From DATENM01 sp045807725 (GTDB lineage: Bacteria > Acidobacteriota > Blastocatellia > UBA7656), in the NCBI GenBank assembly GCA_045807725.1, contig JBJMGV010000006.1, positions 48,890 to 112,889 on the forward strand: a DNA stretch of 64,000 nt. The letters run 5' to 3'. The first letter of the stretch is position 1, and the number at the start of each line of letters is the position of its first letter. A model generated the notes under the pieces. It saw only the letters and a program-made list of their open reading frames with translations, did not search any database and was not told the DNA's origin. Below, one piece after another: positions 11,001-18,642 of this stretch. The position numbers and the translations under genes are program-made.

Positions 11001-11255
11001 AGTCGCCGTCGAGCTGAGTTCATCCAGACCGCTGATCGTGCTGACCGCTTCTTCGAGCGGCAGGATGACTTGCGTGGTCACTTCTTCGCTGGTCGCGCCG
11101 GGCAGACGCATGTTGATGGTGACGGTTGCCGGGTCGGCTTTGGGGAAGAGGTCAACGCCGAGGTCGCGGAACGAGAAGACGCCGAGCACAACCAGAAATG
11201 TAATCAACATCACGGCGAAGACAGGGCGCTTGACGCATAATTCAGCAAGTGACAT
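8070..11255 (-). CDS. RND efflux transporter, inner-membrane pump
   Basis: A complete 1061-residue AcrB/HAE1-family pump, the usual length. GGAG lies 9 nt before the ATG at 11255. The N-terminus MSLAELCVKRPVFAVM precedes TM1. TM4 carries GIVIDDAIVVLENIVRY with the paired Asp of the proton relay. Two large periplasmic loops and twelve membrane segments follow in the expected order, with a second membrane half around ILQVDYTNKLR near the C-terminus. A short charged linker (RRARRKRDAVKDEAAVDSA) is inserted between the halves. It follows its adaptor gene (11355-12611) on the same strand, and a hairpin repeat sits between them. Confidence 0.95.
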   Translation of the reverse strand: MSLAELCVKRPVFAVMLITFLVVLGVFSFRDLGVDLFPKADPATVTINMRLPGATSEEVTTQVILPLEEAVSTISGLDELSSTATEGSARITCKFVLEREIESAAQDVREKVAGALRQLPPNILPPIIQKADPDADPVISLVVAGDKSLRETSEIADKQIKRVLETVDGVGEVSLTGTRVRQIRLFLDAEKLNAHNLTINQVQRAVQNENIEIPGGRIIRGESEMGIRTLGRIDAISQFGDIIVANVNGAPIRINDVGRVEDSFAEPTTWNMIEGKQAVTLDVRRQSGTNTVKIIGAVKKKLADIQKSLPPGVTIRVIRDQSDFINASVASLEEHLLFGSLLASLVVLFFIRSFRSVLIAAVAIPTSIIATFTLLKAMDFTLNNMTLLALTLAVGIVIDDAIVVLENIVRYIEEKQFEPKEAAIVATKEITLAVIATTISLVIIFVPIAFMNGYARRYVNQFGWTMAFSIMVSMLVSFTLTPMLSSRMLRRARRKRDAVKDEAAVDSAAESVTDVTNETHGHTSKDSRFFAWVDRVYGRMLQWSLDHRVVVITIALAVFALTFPLNAMVGRDWIPPDDQSELTVSMNWPEGTSIEGTSKLAVEISNRIKQEISEVEFVNPFIHEGLSSHNHIYVRLVDVSARKATNLDVAAKIRKICAEYRNLRSKVIIPSALGGGETYFPIRALILGPDFQKAADLSKQVADKMRQVPGLLDVEPTLSLNNPELQVKIDRQRASDLGVRAADVATAVRLMISGEDQISVYKEGDEQYDVTMQLLPEQQRDREVLARLMIPSVKVGQVRLDNIATIEQGLGPSRIERFNRQFQVTVNANNAPDFPLDQAARTTSDIIKSVGMPAGFSYRFLGSVKVLDETTTNLIIAFLLASIFMYMVLAAQFESFLHPFTIMLSLPLSIPFALASLWLTGRTLNLWSALGVLLLLGIVKKNGILQVDYTNKLRSEGVELREAILRANHVRLRPILMTTLSIVAGLIPTAIGIGAGSAQRSAIAVTIIGGQSLCLLLTLLVTPVAYSIFGEMEERKVFRSARARLSRAKVAATRFFTFMVR

Positions 11256-11276
11256 TAGACCAACTCCACAGAGTCA

Positions 11277-11346
11277 TCCACGAAGGACACGAAGGAGCAC
11301 GAAGGAATCTCTTCTTAATCTTAGTGTCCTTTGTGTCCTTCGTGGA
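11277..11346. repeat. Long hairpin of ACGAAGG-type tandem units
   Basis: The left arm (11277-11305) repeats CGAAGGACA and CGAAGGAGCA units. The right arm (11324-11346) is the inverse, TGTCCTTTGTGTCCTTCGTGGA. It lies between an adaptor and a pump gene in an operon, the same position as the hairpin at 2131-2252. Confidence 0.78.
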
Positions 11347-11354
11347 TAGTTTCT

Positions 11355-12611
11355 TTACTGGACGACTTCGACCGCCGCGCCGTCGCGCAGCTCTTGCCCT
11401 TTGGCGGGCAGGGCGACGCGCTCGCCTTCGCGCAGGCCGTCGGTGATCTCGACTTCATCGCCTGTGCGCTCGCCGAGCTTCACGTCTTTCTCTTTCAGCC
11501 GGTGGTCTTCGATGACGAAGACTTTATAGACGCCGTAGACGTAAAGCAGCGCGTCCTGCGGCACGAAGAGTGCGCTCGTGACGTTGTTCGATTGAATGAC
11601 GGCCTTGGCGAAGAAGCCGGGCTTGAGCGTGTTGTCGTGATTCTCGATCAACGCTTCGACCTCGAAGGCGCGCGTCTGTTGATCCACCGAAGGATTGATG
11701 CGCGTGACTTTGCCTTTGAAGGCGCGGTCGGCGTAGGCCTCGACCGTGACCGTTACCTCTTGCCCTTCGTGAACCCACGCGGCCATCTTTTCGGGGACTT
11801 TCAAGCGCACGCGCAGCGGATCGATGTTGACGATGACCATCACCGGCGTTTGCACTTTGAGATACTGGCCCTGCGTGACGGCGCGCTCTTTGACCTGCCC
11901 GGCGAACGGCGCGCGGATCGTCGAATCGTTTAGCTTCTTCTGCGCGAGCCGCGTCGAAGCGCGCGACCCGGCGAGTTGTGCGCGCATGTTTTCGACCGAT
12001 TGCATGGCCAGGTCGTAAGCGGCGCGGGCGACGTTGTAACGCGATTCGGCTTCGTCAAAATTCTGGCGCGGCAACACGCCCTGCTCATAAAGCGACTTGG
12101 CGCGGCGGTATTTCTGCTCGGCGTCGGCAAGATCAGCAGCGGCGCGCTTAACTTCGGCGGCGGCGCGCACGTCTTGCAAGTCGTCGTTGTCGTCGTTGAT
12201 CCCCAGCCGCGCCCGCGCCTGACGAAGCGCGGCGCGCTGTTGTTCGAGAGTCAGTTCAAGCTCGGCGGGCGCAACTTTGACAATCGCCTGACCTGAAGCG
12301 ACGCGGTCACCTACGTCAACCAGCACGCGCTCGACGCGGCCTTCGACTTCCGAGCTCACCGTGACTTCTTCGTAGGCGAATAGCGAGCCGACCGATTCGA
12401 TGTTGCGGCGTACGGCCTTCGACGCGACGGTGAGCGATTGCACGGCGACGGGCCGCGCCGCGTTGACGGTTTCGATGGTTTTGCCGGCGGATGATCTTGA
12501 ACAGGAGGCGCAAAAGAAAGCGGCGAGCGCCGTTAGCATCGCGGTCGCCGCGCGGCGAGCGTGTAAGCCGGCACACGGTTCAATAGCGGTCTGAAGTCCA
12601 CGACCGAGCAT
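11355..12611 (-). CDS. RND efflux periplasmic adaptor, lipoprotein
   Basis: A 418-residue HlyD/AcrA-family adaptor. The start at 12611 is chosen because AAAGGAA lies about 5 nt upstream; an upstream in-frame start would add 18 residues without signal-peptide character. The N-terminus carries a hydrophobic stretch ending in a lipobox-like FFCASC, so it is probably lipid-anchored. It is followed by a lipoyl half (VTVSSEVEGRVERVLVDVGD), a coiled-coil hairpin, the second lipoyl half (STIRAPFAGQVKERAVTQG) and barrel domains. It pairs with the pump at 8070-11255. It is only distantly similar to the adaptor at 2250-3485, so the two systems are probably paralogues. Confidence 0.93.
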   Translation of the reverse strand: MLGRGLQTAIEPCAGLHARRAATAMLTALAAFFCASCSRSSAGKTIETVNAARPVAVQSLTVASKAVRRNIESVGSLFAYEEVTVSSEVEGRVERVLVDVGDRVASGQAIVKVAPAELELTLEQQRAALRQARARLGINDDNDDLQDVRAAAEVKRAAADLADAEQKYRRAKSLYEQGVLPRQNFDEAESRYNVARAAYDLAMQSVENMRAQLAGSRASTRLAQKKLNDSTIRAPFAGQVKERAVTQGQYLKVQTPVMVIVNIDPLRVRLKVPEKMAAWVHEGQEVTVTVEAYADRAFKGKVTRINPSVDQQTRAFEVEALIENHDNTLKPGFFAKAVIQSNNVTSALFVPQDALLYVYGVYKVFVIEDHRLKEKDVKLGERTGDEVEITDGLREGERVALPAKGQELRDGAAVEVVQ

Positions 12612-12687
12612 AGGATTCCTTTCCGAATTGGCTGCGAGTGATGAAACCGAATCGGCAGAAATCATACCTCAGTCGGTGGGGATATGG

Positions 12688-12771
12688 AACCACAGATGAC
12701 CACAGATGAACACGGATGGAGAAGAGGCACATGCTTTCTCTTATCTGTGTTCATCTGTGGTCATCTGTGGT
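12688..12771. repeat. Long hairpin of CCACAGATGA tandem units
   Basis: The left arm (12688-12720) reads AACCACAGATGACCACAG and a related unit. The right arm (12743-12771) carries the inverse units ATCTGTGTTC and ATCTGTGGTC. It lies between the 5' end of one minus-strand gene and the 3' end of another. Similar CACAGATGA arrays are familiar in many unrelated bacterial genomes. Confidence 0.8.
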
Positions 12772-12782
12772 CTGTTTTTTCT

Positions 12783-14546
12783 TCACAGTCTCGGCGCGGC
12801 GGGCTTGAGCGGCGCGGCCCAGGCGGGCGCGCCTTTGACTTTCAGCTTACGTTTATAAACCTTGTCGCCGCAGGTGGCGTACAGCGTATCGAAGTTCTCG
12901 CCGCCAAATGTAAGATTCGACACATTGCCGTTCGGCGTCGGCAGGATGGCGTTGACGCGGCCCGCCTGATCGCAGACCTGTATGCCCATTCGCGTGGCAA
13001 CGTAGAGCCGTCCGTCGCGGTCAACACACATGCCCTGAGCGCCGCTGTCGTCGGCAGTGTCAGACACGTGCAGCCAGTAATAACGCTGCTTGAATTGCAG
13101 CGTGCCGTCCGCCTGAATCTGATAGCTATAGACCCAATGCGAACGTGGGTCGTCAACGTATAGCAACGTCTGGTCGGGTGACAAGGTGATGGCATTGCCG
13201 TAGTTCAAACTGGTGTCCACGATCTTCTTCTCGCCATTCGGCTTGATGAGCCATATCGTGTTTGGCTCGCCTTCGCGCCGACCGGGATTCGTCACGTAGA
13301 TGTAACCATTGCCGGCAATGACGATGTTATTGCAGCGCAAGCCGTCAGCCACGACTGAGGGCTTACCGGCGCTGTCATAAGCGAAGATGCCTCCGCTCGC
13401 ACCGGCGACTACATAGAGCCGTCCATCGGGGCCGAATGCCTGTCCGTTGATGTTCTTCGAGATGGTAACAGAAGGGTTCACTTTGCCATCGAGGCCAGCT
13501 TTGTAAGTCTTCATCTGTGGCAGATCGTTGAAGAAGACTTCACCTTTTGCATTGGTGGTCAGACCATAGGCTGATTGATATTGTTCACCTACCTGCTGCC
13601 AGCCTTCGCCCGCAATCAAGAGCGCGTCGAGCGTGGCGTTCTTCGACTGGCCGGCCTTCACAGGCTGCGGCCAATCTCGCCACAGCCAGCGCATCACGTC
13701 GGGAAAGATGGCCGTGCCGTGATTGCCGTTGTGCGCGCCTTCGCCCCAGACGTGCTGCACTTCGTAGCCGGCGAACGTGAGCGCGCGCTCCATCGTCTGA
13801 TTCGCCATCCACCAATCGCCGGCGTAGATGTTCAAGTCGTTCGAGCCGTCTTGCAGAAAGATGCGCAAAGGCTTCGGCTCGGTCTTGCGGATGAGCGTCA
13901 CGTAACGGTCGCCGCCGCGCAATCCAACATACGTGCCGATAGAACTGAAGACGCGGCTGAAGGCGTCGGGCCGCTCCCACGCGGCGGTGAAGGCGCAGAT
14001 TGCGCCGCTCGACGAGCCGCCGATGGCGCGATCATTCGCGTTGTGCGAAAGCCGAATCGCTCGCCCATCCGTTGTCTTCTTCGTCTCGACTTCGGGCAAT
14101 AACTCTTCAAGCAGGAAGCGCGCGTAGCTGTCGCCCAGCCCATCATATTCGTAGCTGCGGTTGAAGCGGTCGAGCGCCGCGTTGGCATCCGTAGCCGCGA
14201 CTCGCCCGTGCATCACGAAGACGCCAATTGTAACCGGCATCTCTTTTTTGGCGATCAGGTTGTCAAACACGACTGGCGCTTGCCACTGTATGCCGTCTTG
14301 ATTGACGTAAAGGCAAGCAGGTTTATCGGGCGTGTACTGCGCCGGCACGTATACCCAATACTCGCGCACCGTGCCCGGAAATATCTTTGAATGGTCGAAG
14401 CTGAACTTGAGCACTTCGCCCTTCGGCACATCGGGCTGCGGCTTAGAGTCCGGCCCTTGCGGATACTCTTGCTGCGCGTGGCCGAAAGTAGCTAAGAGTA
14501 CGAAAACTAAAAGAACCAGTGTGAGTCGTAGAGAAGATTGTTTCAT
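12783..14546 (-). CDS. Secreted esterase fused to an SMP-30/gluconolactonase propeller
   Basis: A 587-residue exported two-domain hydrolase. The start at 14546 gives signal peptide MKQSSLRLTLVLLVFVLLATFGHAQ with AAAAGG upstream; a TTG at 14561 overlaps the preceding stop and is less likely. Residues 30-320 are an alpha/beta esterase of the enterochelin-esterase type, with nucleophile Ser in IGGSSSG and a late GAHNGNHG for the His. Residues 320-587 are an SMP-30/gluconolactonase-like propeller (FGPDGRLYVVAGASGG). It is third in an operon with the DUF1552 and DUF1592 genes, starting 11 nt after the DUF1552 stop. Substrate is unknown; a carbohydrate ester is a reasonable inference. Confidence 0.85.
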   Translation of the reverse strand: MKQSSLRLTLVLLVFVLLATFGHAQQEYPQGPDSKPQPDVPKGEVLKFSFDHSKIFPGTVREYWVYVPAQYTPDKPACLYVNQDGIQWQAPVVFDNLIAKKEMPVTIGVFVMHGRVAATDANAALDRFNRSYEYDGLGDSYARFLLEELLPEVETKKTTDGRAIRLSHNANDRAIGGSSSGAICAFTAAWERPDAFSRVFSSIGTYVGLRGGDRYVTLIRKTEPKPLRIFLQDGSNDLNIYAGDWWMANQTMERALTFAGYEVQHVWGEGAHNGNHGTAIFPDVMRWLWRDWPQPVKAGQSKNATLDALLIAGEGWQQVGEQYQSAYGLTTNAKGEVFFNDLPQMKTYKAGLDGKVNPSVTISKNINGQAFGPDGRLYVVAGASGGIFAYDSAGKPSVVADGLRCNNIVIAGNGYIYVTNPGRREGEPNTIWLIKPNGEKKIVDTSLNYGNAITLSPDQTLLYVDDPRSHWVYSYQIQADGTLQFKQRYYWLHVSDTADDSGAQGMCVDRDGRLYVATRMGIQVCDQAGRVNAILPTPNGNVSNLTFGGENFDTLYATCGDKVYKRKLKVKGAPAWAAPLKPAAPRL

Positions 14547-14557
14547 CAGCGGCCTTT

Positions 14558-15913
14558 TCAATCGGTCAGTTGGTCGAGCTTGCCCGTGCTGTCGCCGACG
14601 CGGTCGGGCTGCACGCCCAGGTGGTCGAGCAATGTCACGTAGAGATTGGTCATCGGCGTGCCGCGCCGGTAGACGATATGACGGCCCGGCTTCAATCGGC
14701 CATCGCCGCGACCCGCGACGAGCACCGGCAGGTCTTCGTGGCTGTGGCGGTTACCGTCGCTCAGTCCGCTGGCGTAGACGATCATCGAATGATCGAGCAG
14801 CGTGCCGCCCGCCTCCTTCGTCGTCTTCAGCTTTTCAAGAAAATAGGCGAAAACTTCGGCGTGCAGGCAGTTGATCCTGGCGACCTTCTCGATCCACTCG
14901 GCGTTGTTGCGATGATGCGTGAGCGGGTGATGCGGGTCGGGCACTTCGATTTCGGGATAGACGCGCATACTGCCTTCGCGGCCCATCATCAACGTCGATA
15001 CGCGCGTCAGGTCGGCCTGAAAAGCGACCGCTTGCAGGTCGAACATCAGCCTGGCGTATTCGGCGAAGGTGATCGGGATGCCGGCGGGCTTCTCCATTGA
15101 CGGCCTGACCTCACGGTCGTTTTTCTCGACGCTCTCGATGCGCTTCTCGATCTCGCGGACGGCGTAAAGGTACTCATCAACCTTGCGGCGGTCGGCGGGG
15201 CCGAGGCGCGAGTTGAGCTTTTCGGTGTCGGCGCGAACCATATCGAGAATGCTCTTGCGGTACTCGGCGCGGCGGGCGCGGGTCTGCGGATCGAGGCTGT
15301 AATCCGCCGTGCCGAACAAGCGCTCGAAGGCGTTGCGCGGGTTGACTTCGGGCGGCATCGGCGTCGTCGCCGTGCGCCACGAGATGCTGTTGGTGTAAGC
15401 GCAACTGTAACCTGAATCGCAATTGCCTACGGTGCGCGAATCCTCGCAGCCGAGTTCGAGCGACGGGAACTTCGTCTTCGCGCCGATGGCTTGCGCGGCG
15501 AGCTGGTCGGCTGAAATGCCGTTTTGTATGTCAGCGCCCGCCGTCTTCTTGCAATGAATGCCGGTCAGTATCGAAGCGCCTGCCCGCGCGTGATCGCCCG
15601 GGCCATCGCCGAGCGCGTTGCCGTTGTGATCGTCCAGGCCCGACAACACGAGCAGGTCTTCGCGGAACCGTTCGAGCGGCTTCAGGATGCGCGTGAACTC
15701 AAACTCGCGGCCCACGCCTTGCGGCGTCCAGTCTTTCATCACGATGCCGTTGGGCACATACACAAAGGCGAGGCGGACGGGCGCGGCGGCTGCCTTCACC
15801 TGATCGGTCGCGGCCAGCGCCGGAACCATCGCGTCGAGCATCGGCAGCGCGATCATCGTGCCCATACCTTTCAAGAACGTTCGCCTCGGCAGATGCTTTT
15901 TTGTAATGATCAT
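14558..15913 (-). CDS. DUF1552 family Tat-exported protein
   Basis: A 451-residue protein with a twin-arginine start (PRRTFLKGMGTMIALPML), so it is exported folded. The body has the features of DUF1552: LAFVYVPNGIVMKDWTPQG, LVLSGLDDHNGNALGDGPGDHARA and a late HSMIVYASGLSDGNRHSHEDLP. The fold is thought to resemble the alkaline-phosphatase/sulfatase-like DUF1501 group, but its reaction is not known. It begins 3 nt after the DUF1592 stop, so the two are translationally coupled. This pair occurs in Acidobacteriota, Planctomycetota, Verrucomicrobiota and myxobacteria. Confidence 0.92.
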   Translation of the reverse strand: MIITKKHLPRRTFLKGMGTMIALPMLDAMVPALAATDQVKAAAAPVRLAFVYVPNGIVMKDWTPQGVGREFEFTRILKPLERFREDLLVLSGLDDHNGNALGDGPGDHARAGASILTGIHCKKTAGADIQNGISADQLAAQAIGAKTKFPSLELGCEDSRTVGNCDSGYSCAYTNSISWRTATTPMPPEVNPRNAFERLFGTADYSLDPQTRARRAEYRKSILDMVRADTEKLNSRLGPADRRKVDEYLYAVREIEKRIESVEKNDREVRPSMEKPAGIPITFAEYARLMFDLQAVAFQADLTRVSTLMMGREGSMRVYPEIEVPDPHHPLTHHRNNAEWIEKVARINCLHAEVFAYFLEKLKTTKEAGGTLLDHSMIVYASGLSDGNRHSHEDLPVLVAGRGDGRLKPGRHIVYRRGTPMTNLYVTLLDHLGVQPDRVGDSTGKLDQLTD

Positions 15914-15916
15914 AAC

Positions 15917-18394
15917 TCAATCTCTTCGCCGCATTTGAAACGGCAGGCTCTCGACGATCTCCATCACGAGCGCCGAGAAACGATAATCCTCGGCGGCCAA
16001 TCGCTCGCTGATATTCTTTACCGCAGGACGGTCGTAGCGTTCAAGGCCGCGCCCCAATGCGTAAGTGAGTAGCTTTTCCGTCAGCGCCGCCGCAAACGCG
16101 TCGCGGTCGGCTCTGAGTATCGCGCGTAGTTCCTGCGGCCCTTTGAATGAACGCCCGTCGGGCAACGTCCCTGAAGCGTCGATGGGAAACTTGCCGTCCT
16201 GTGTGCGCCACGCGCCGACCGCATCAAAATTCTCAAGCCCGAATCCGAGCGGGTCCATTCGCGCGTGACACGACGCGCAGGTCGGATTCTTGCGATGCTC
16301 TTCCAACTGCACACGCATCGAAGCCGCCTGGCCGATCTTCGCTTCGTCGAGGTTCGGCACGTCGGGCGGCGGCGGTGGCGGCGGCGCATTCAGCAAGTTT
16401 TCCAGTATCCATTTGCCGCGCAGCACCGGCGACGTGCGCGTCGCGTAAGACGAAACCGTCAGCACGCTCGCCTGTGTCAAGATGCCGCCGCGCACACTGC
16501 CGGTCAAATCCACCTTGCGAAATTCCGGCCCGCTGACGTTGGGGATTTTATAGAAGCGCGCCAGCCGCTCGTTGACGAACGAGTAATTGCCATCAACGAA
16601 ATCCAGCACGCTCAAATCCTGCCGCACCAGATTCTCAAAGAACAACTCGGTCTCGCGCCGCATCGACATACGCAAGTAATCATCAAACTCCGGGAAGCGC
16701 CCACGGTCGGGCTTCACCGATTCCAGCTTGCGTAGCTCAAGCCACTGGCCGCCGAAGTTCTCGACCAGCGCGCGCGACTTGTTGTCTTTCAACATACGTT
16801 GAACTTGCGCAGCGAGCACGGCGGGCTGGCTGAGCTTGCCTTGATCGGCACAACGCAACAACTCGTCATCGGGCATGCTGCTCCACAAAAAGTAGGAGAG
16901 CCGCGAAGCCAGTTCATGATCGCTCAAGCGCCGCGCGTCGGCGTTTGCCAGTTGACCCGAAGCCGGCACGCCGCGCTCGATGCGAAACAGGAAATGTGGC
17001 GAAACTAACATTGCCTGGATGGCCAGCACGACACCTTCTTCAAACGAGTCGCCTTGCCGTCGCGCCAGACTAATCAAGCTCGCAAGCTGATGGACTTCCG
17101 GCGTCGTGACCGGGCGGCGGTAAGCGCGATGCGCAAGGTCGGCGACGATCTTGTGCGCGCAACCGGCTTGATGATGGCCGTCGAGATGGCCGCACGCATA
17201 GATCAATTTCAGGCTCGCAGGCTGTGGCCCTTTCGCCTGATTGTAAGGGCCGCCGACCTCGACGGCGCTGACGCGCGCGGCGTTGGCCGGCACGTGTTCG
17301 GCGCGGCGCGCTTCAAACTCTTTGCGGAGTTCTTCGACGCGAGCGGGCGGCGCGTTCGGCGGCGGCCTGAACTCAGGCGGCGGCGGCTTGGGCCGCTTCG
17401 ACGGAGCCGGGCCTTGATAATCCGGCGGCAGCCCTTCATACAGCTTCAGGATCGAGACGGCCAGCCAGTGGTCGCCGGCGTTGAGGCGAACGCGAAAGTC
17501 CTGCGCCATGCCGTTGAACTCTTGTCGATCTGCGGCGAACGAAGCGACGCGGTCGGCGTCAAACGTGATGACTTTGGCCTGTTGACCATCAACCCACAAG
17601 CAGAGCTGCAACGGTTCGGACCCGGCAGGCCGCGCTCCATCCAGAAAAGCGCGGACGATGTATTCGCCCTCCACAGGGAAACGATGCGTCGCGTGAACCG
17701 CGTTCGGCAGGCCGAGGCCGGTGAGGTCGTAATCAAACAGCGGTGTCGGGCGCGGGACAACGCGTTGCCCGCGATAACGCGCCAGCGTCGGCTTCAATAG
17801 TTCAGGCCCGTAGACGGCGGCGCGCGCCACGCGTTCGGCAGCGGCTAGGTACTTCTCCATCAACACAGGCGACAGCGACAGCACATCGCCGATGTTGTCG
17901 AAGCCATAGCCCGAATCATCTTGCGGGAAGTCATCCGCCGGTCGCAGGTCAACGCCCAGCAGGTCGCGCACCGTATTGTTATATTCATTACGATTCAGGC
18001 GGCGGGCGGTGACGCGGCCCGGATCGGGCGCGGCGAGATGGTCGGCGCGAGAGAACTCGCTTTCAATGAAGGCGCAGACCTTTTCGACTTCGGTCTTATC
18101 GGGGCGCGGCATGCCTTTGGGCGGCATCTCGCCCGTGCGCAGCTTGTGCAAGACCTTTTCCCAGCGCTCGCGCTCTTGCGTGATCGAAGCCGCCGCTTTG
18201 AAGGCGTCGAGGTTCAGCCCGCCTGATCGCAGGTCGGCGTTGTGACAGGTCGTGCAGTTCGCTTCTAAGAATGGTTGTACGGTCTGCGCGAAGGTGTCGG
18301 GGTTCTGGGCGCTCTGTGCCAGCCGCGCTGGCAGAGCCAGGCTGACGAGCGGCAACAAGATGATCAACAGACGCGCTAGATGCTTTATCCCCAT
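15917..18394 (-). CDS. DUF1592-type secreted cytochrome c protein
   Basis: An 825-residue secreted multidomain protein and the first gene of a three-gene operon. Domains in order: signal peptide, a cytochrome c-like segment with CTTCH near residue 48, DUF1587 (RRLNRNEYNNTVRDLLG), a carbohydrate-binding-like middle region, DUF1595 (HRAYRRPVTTPEV), DUF1592 (EGVVLAIQAMLVSPHFLFRIE), DUF1588 (TSPVLRGKWILENLL followed by a run of eight Pro), a second haem motif CASCH, and DUF1585 (LLTYALGRGLERYD). It probably hands electrons between its two haems while working with the DUF1552 partner. A role in polymer breakdown has been suggested for such families but is unproven. Confidence 0.92.
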   Translation of the reverse strand: MGIKHLARLLIILLPLVSLALPARLAQSAQNPDTFAQTVQPFLEANCTTCHNADLRSGGLNLDAFKAAASITQERERWEKVLHKLRTGEMPPKGMPRPDKTEVEKVCAFIESEFSRADHLAAPDPGRVTARRLNRNEYNNTVRDLLGVDLRPADDFPQDDSGYGFDNIGDVLSLSPVLMEKYLAAAERVARAAVYGPELLKPTLARYRGQRVVPRPTPLFDYDLTGLGLPNAVHATHRFPVEGEYIVRAFLDGARPAGSEPLQLCLWVDGQQAKVITFDADRVASFAADRQEFNGMAQDFRVRLNAGDHWLAVSILKLYEGLPPDYQGPAPSKRPKPPPPEFRPPPNAPPARVEELRKEFEARRAEHVPANAARVSAVEVGGPYNQAKGPQPASLKLIYACGHLDGHHQAGCAHKIVADLAHRAYRRPVTTPEVHQLASLISLARRQGDSFEEGVVLAIQAMLVSPHFLFRIERGVPASGQLANADARRLSDHELASRLSYFLWSSMPDDELLRCADQGKLSQPAVLAAQVQRMLKDNKSRALVENFGGQWLELRKLESVKPDRGRFPEFDDYLRMSMRRETELFFENLVRQDLSVLDFVDGNYSFVNERLARFYKIPNVSGPEFRKVDLTGSVRGGILTQASVLTVSSYATRTSPVLRGKWILENLLNAPPPPPPPDVPNLDEAKIGQAASMRVQLEEHRKNPTCASCHARMDPLGFGLENFDAVGAWRTQDGKFPIDASGTLPDGRSFKGPQELRAILRADRDAFAAALTEKLLTYALGRGLERYDRPAVKNISERLAAEDYRFSALVMEIVESLPFQMRRRD

Positions 18395-18538
18395 AGGCTC
18401 TTTCTACCCGCCGGCTGATGCGCGAGCCGACAGGCTTTTCATTATACGCACGAAGCCTTGCGCAGAAAACCGGCGGCGGCGACTCGCCGCGCTGATTTGA
18501 CTTTGATAGAGTAACGACTCGGTTTCGCAAAAGATTTT

Positions 18539-18613
18539 CAACCGCAGAGGACGCAAAGGAACGCAGAGGATTTTCTTATGGGCCTTTGCGACCCTCTGCG
18601 TCCTCTGCGGTTG
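18539..18613. repeat. Long hairpin of CGCAGAGGA tandem units
   Basis: The left arm (18539-18570) reads CAACCGCAGAGGACGCAAAG and a further unit. The right arm (18583-18613) carries the inverse CTCTGCGTCCTCTGCGGTTG. It lies in the divergent gap between the DUF1592 operon (minus) and the dienelactone hydrolase gene (plus), about 30 nt before the start of the latter. Confidence 0.8.
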
Positions 18614-18642
18614 ATTGAGTATCTAAATTAACGGAGAAATTC

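Noticed and set aside
12688..12771. Tandem CACAGATGA units considered as a CRISPR array
   Set aside because: The units are 10 bp, directly adjacent and arranged as inverted arms, with no spacers and no cas genes nearby.
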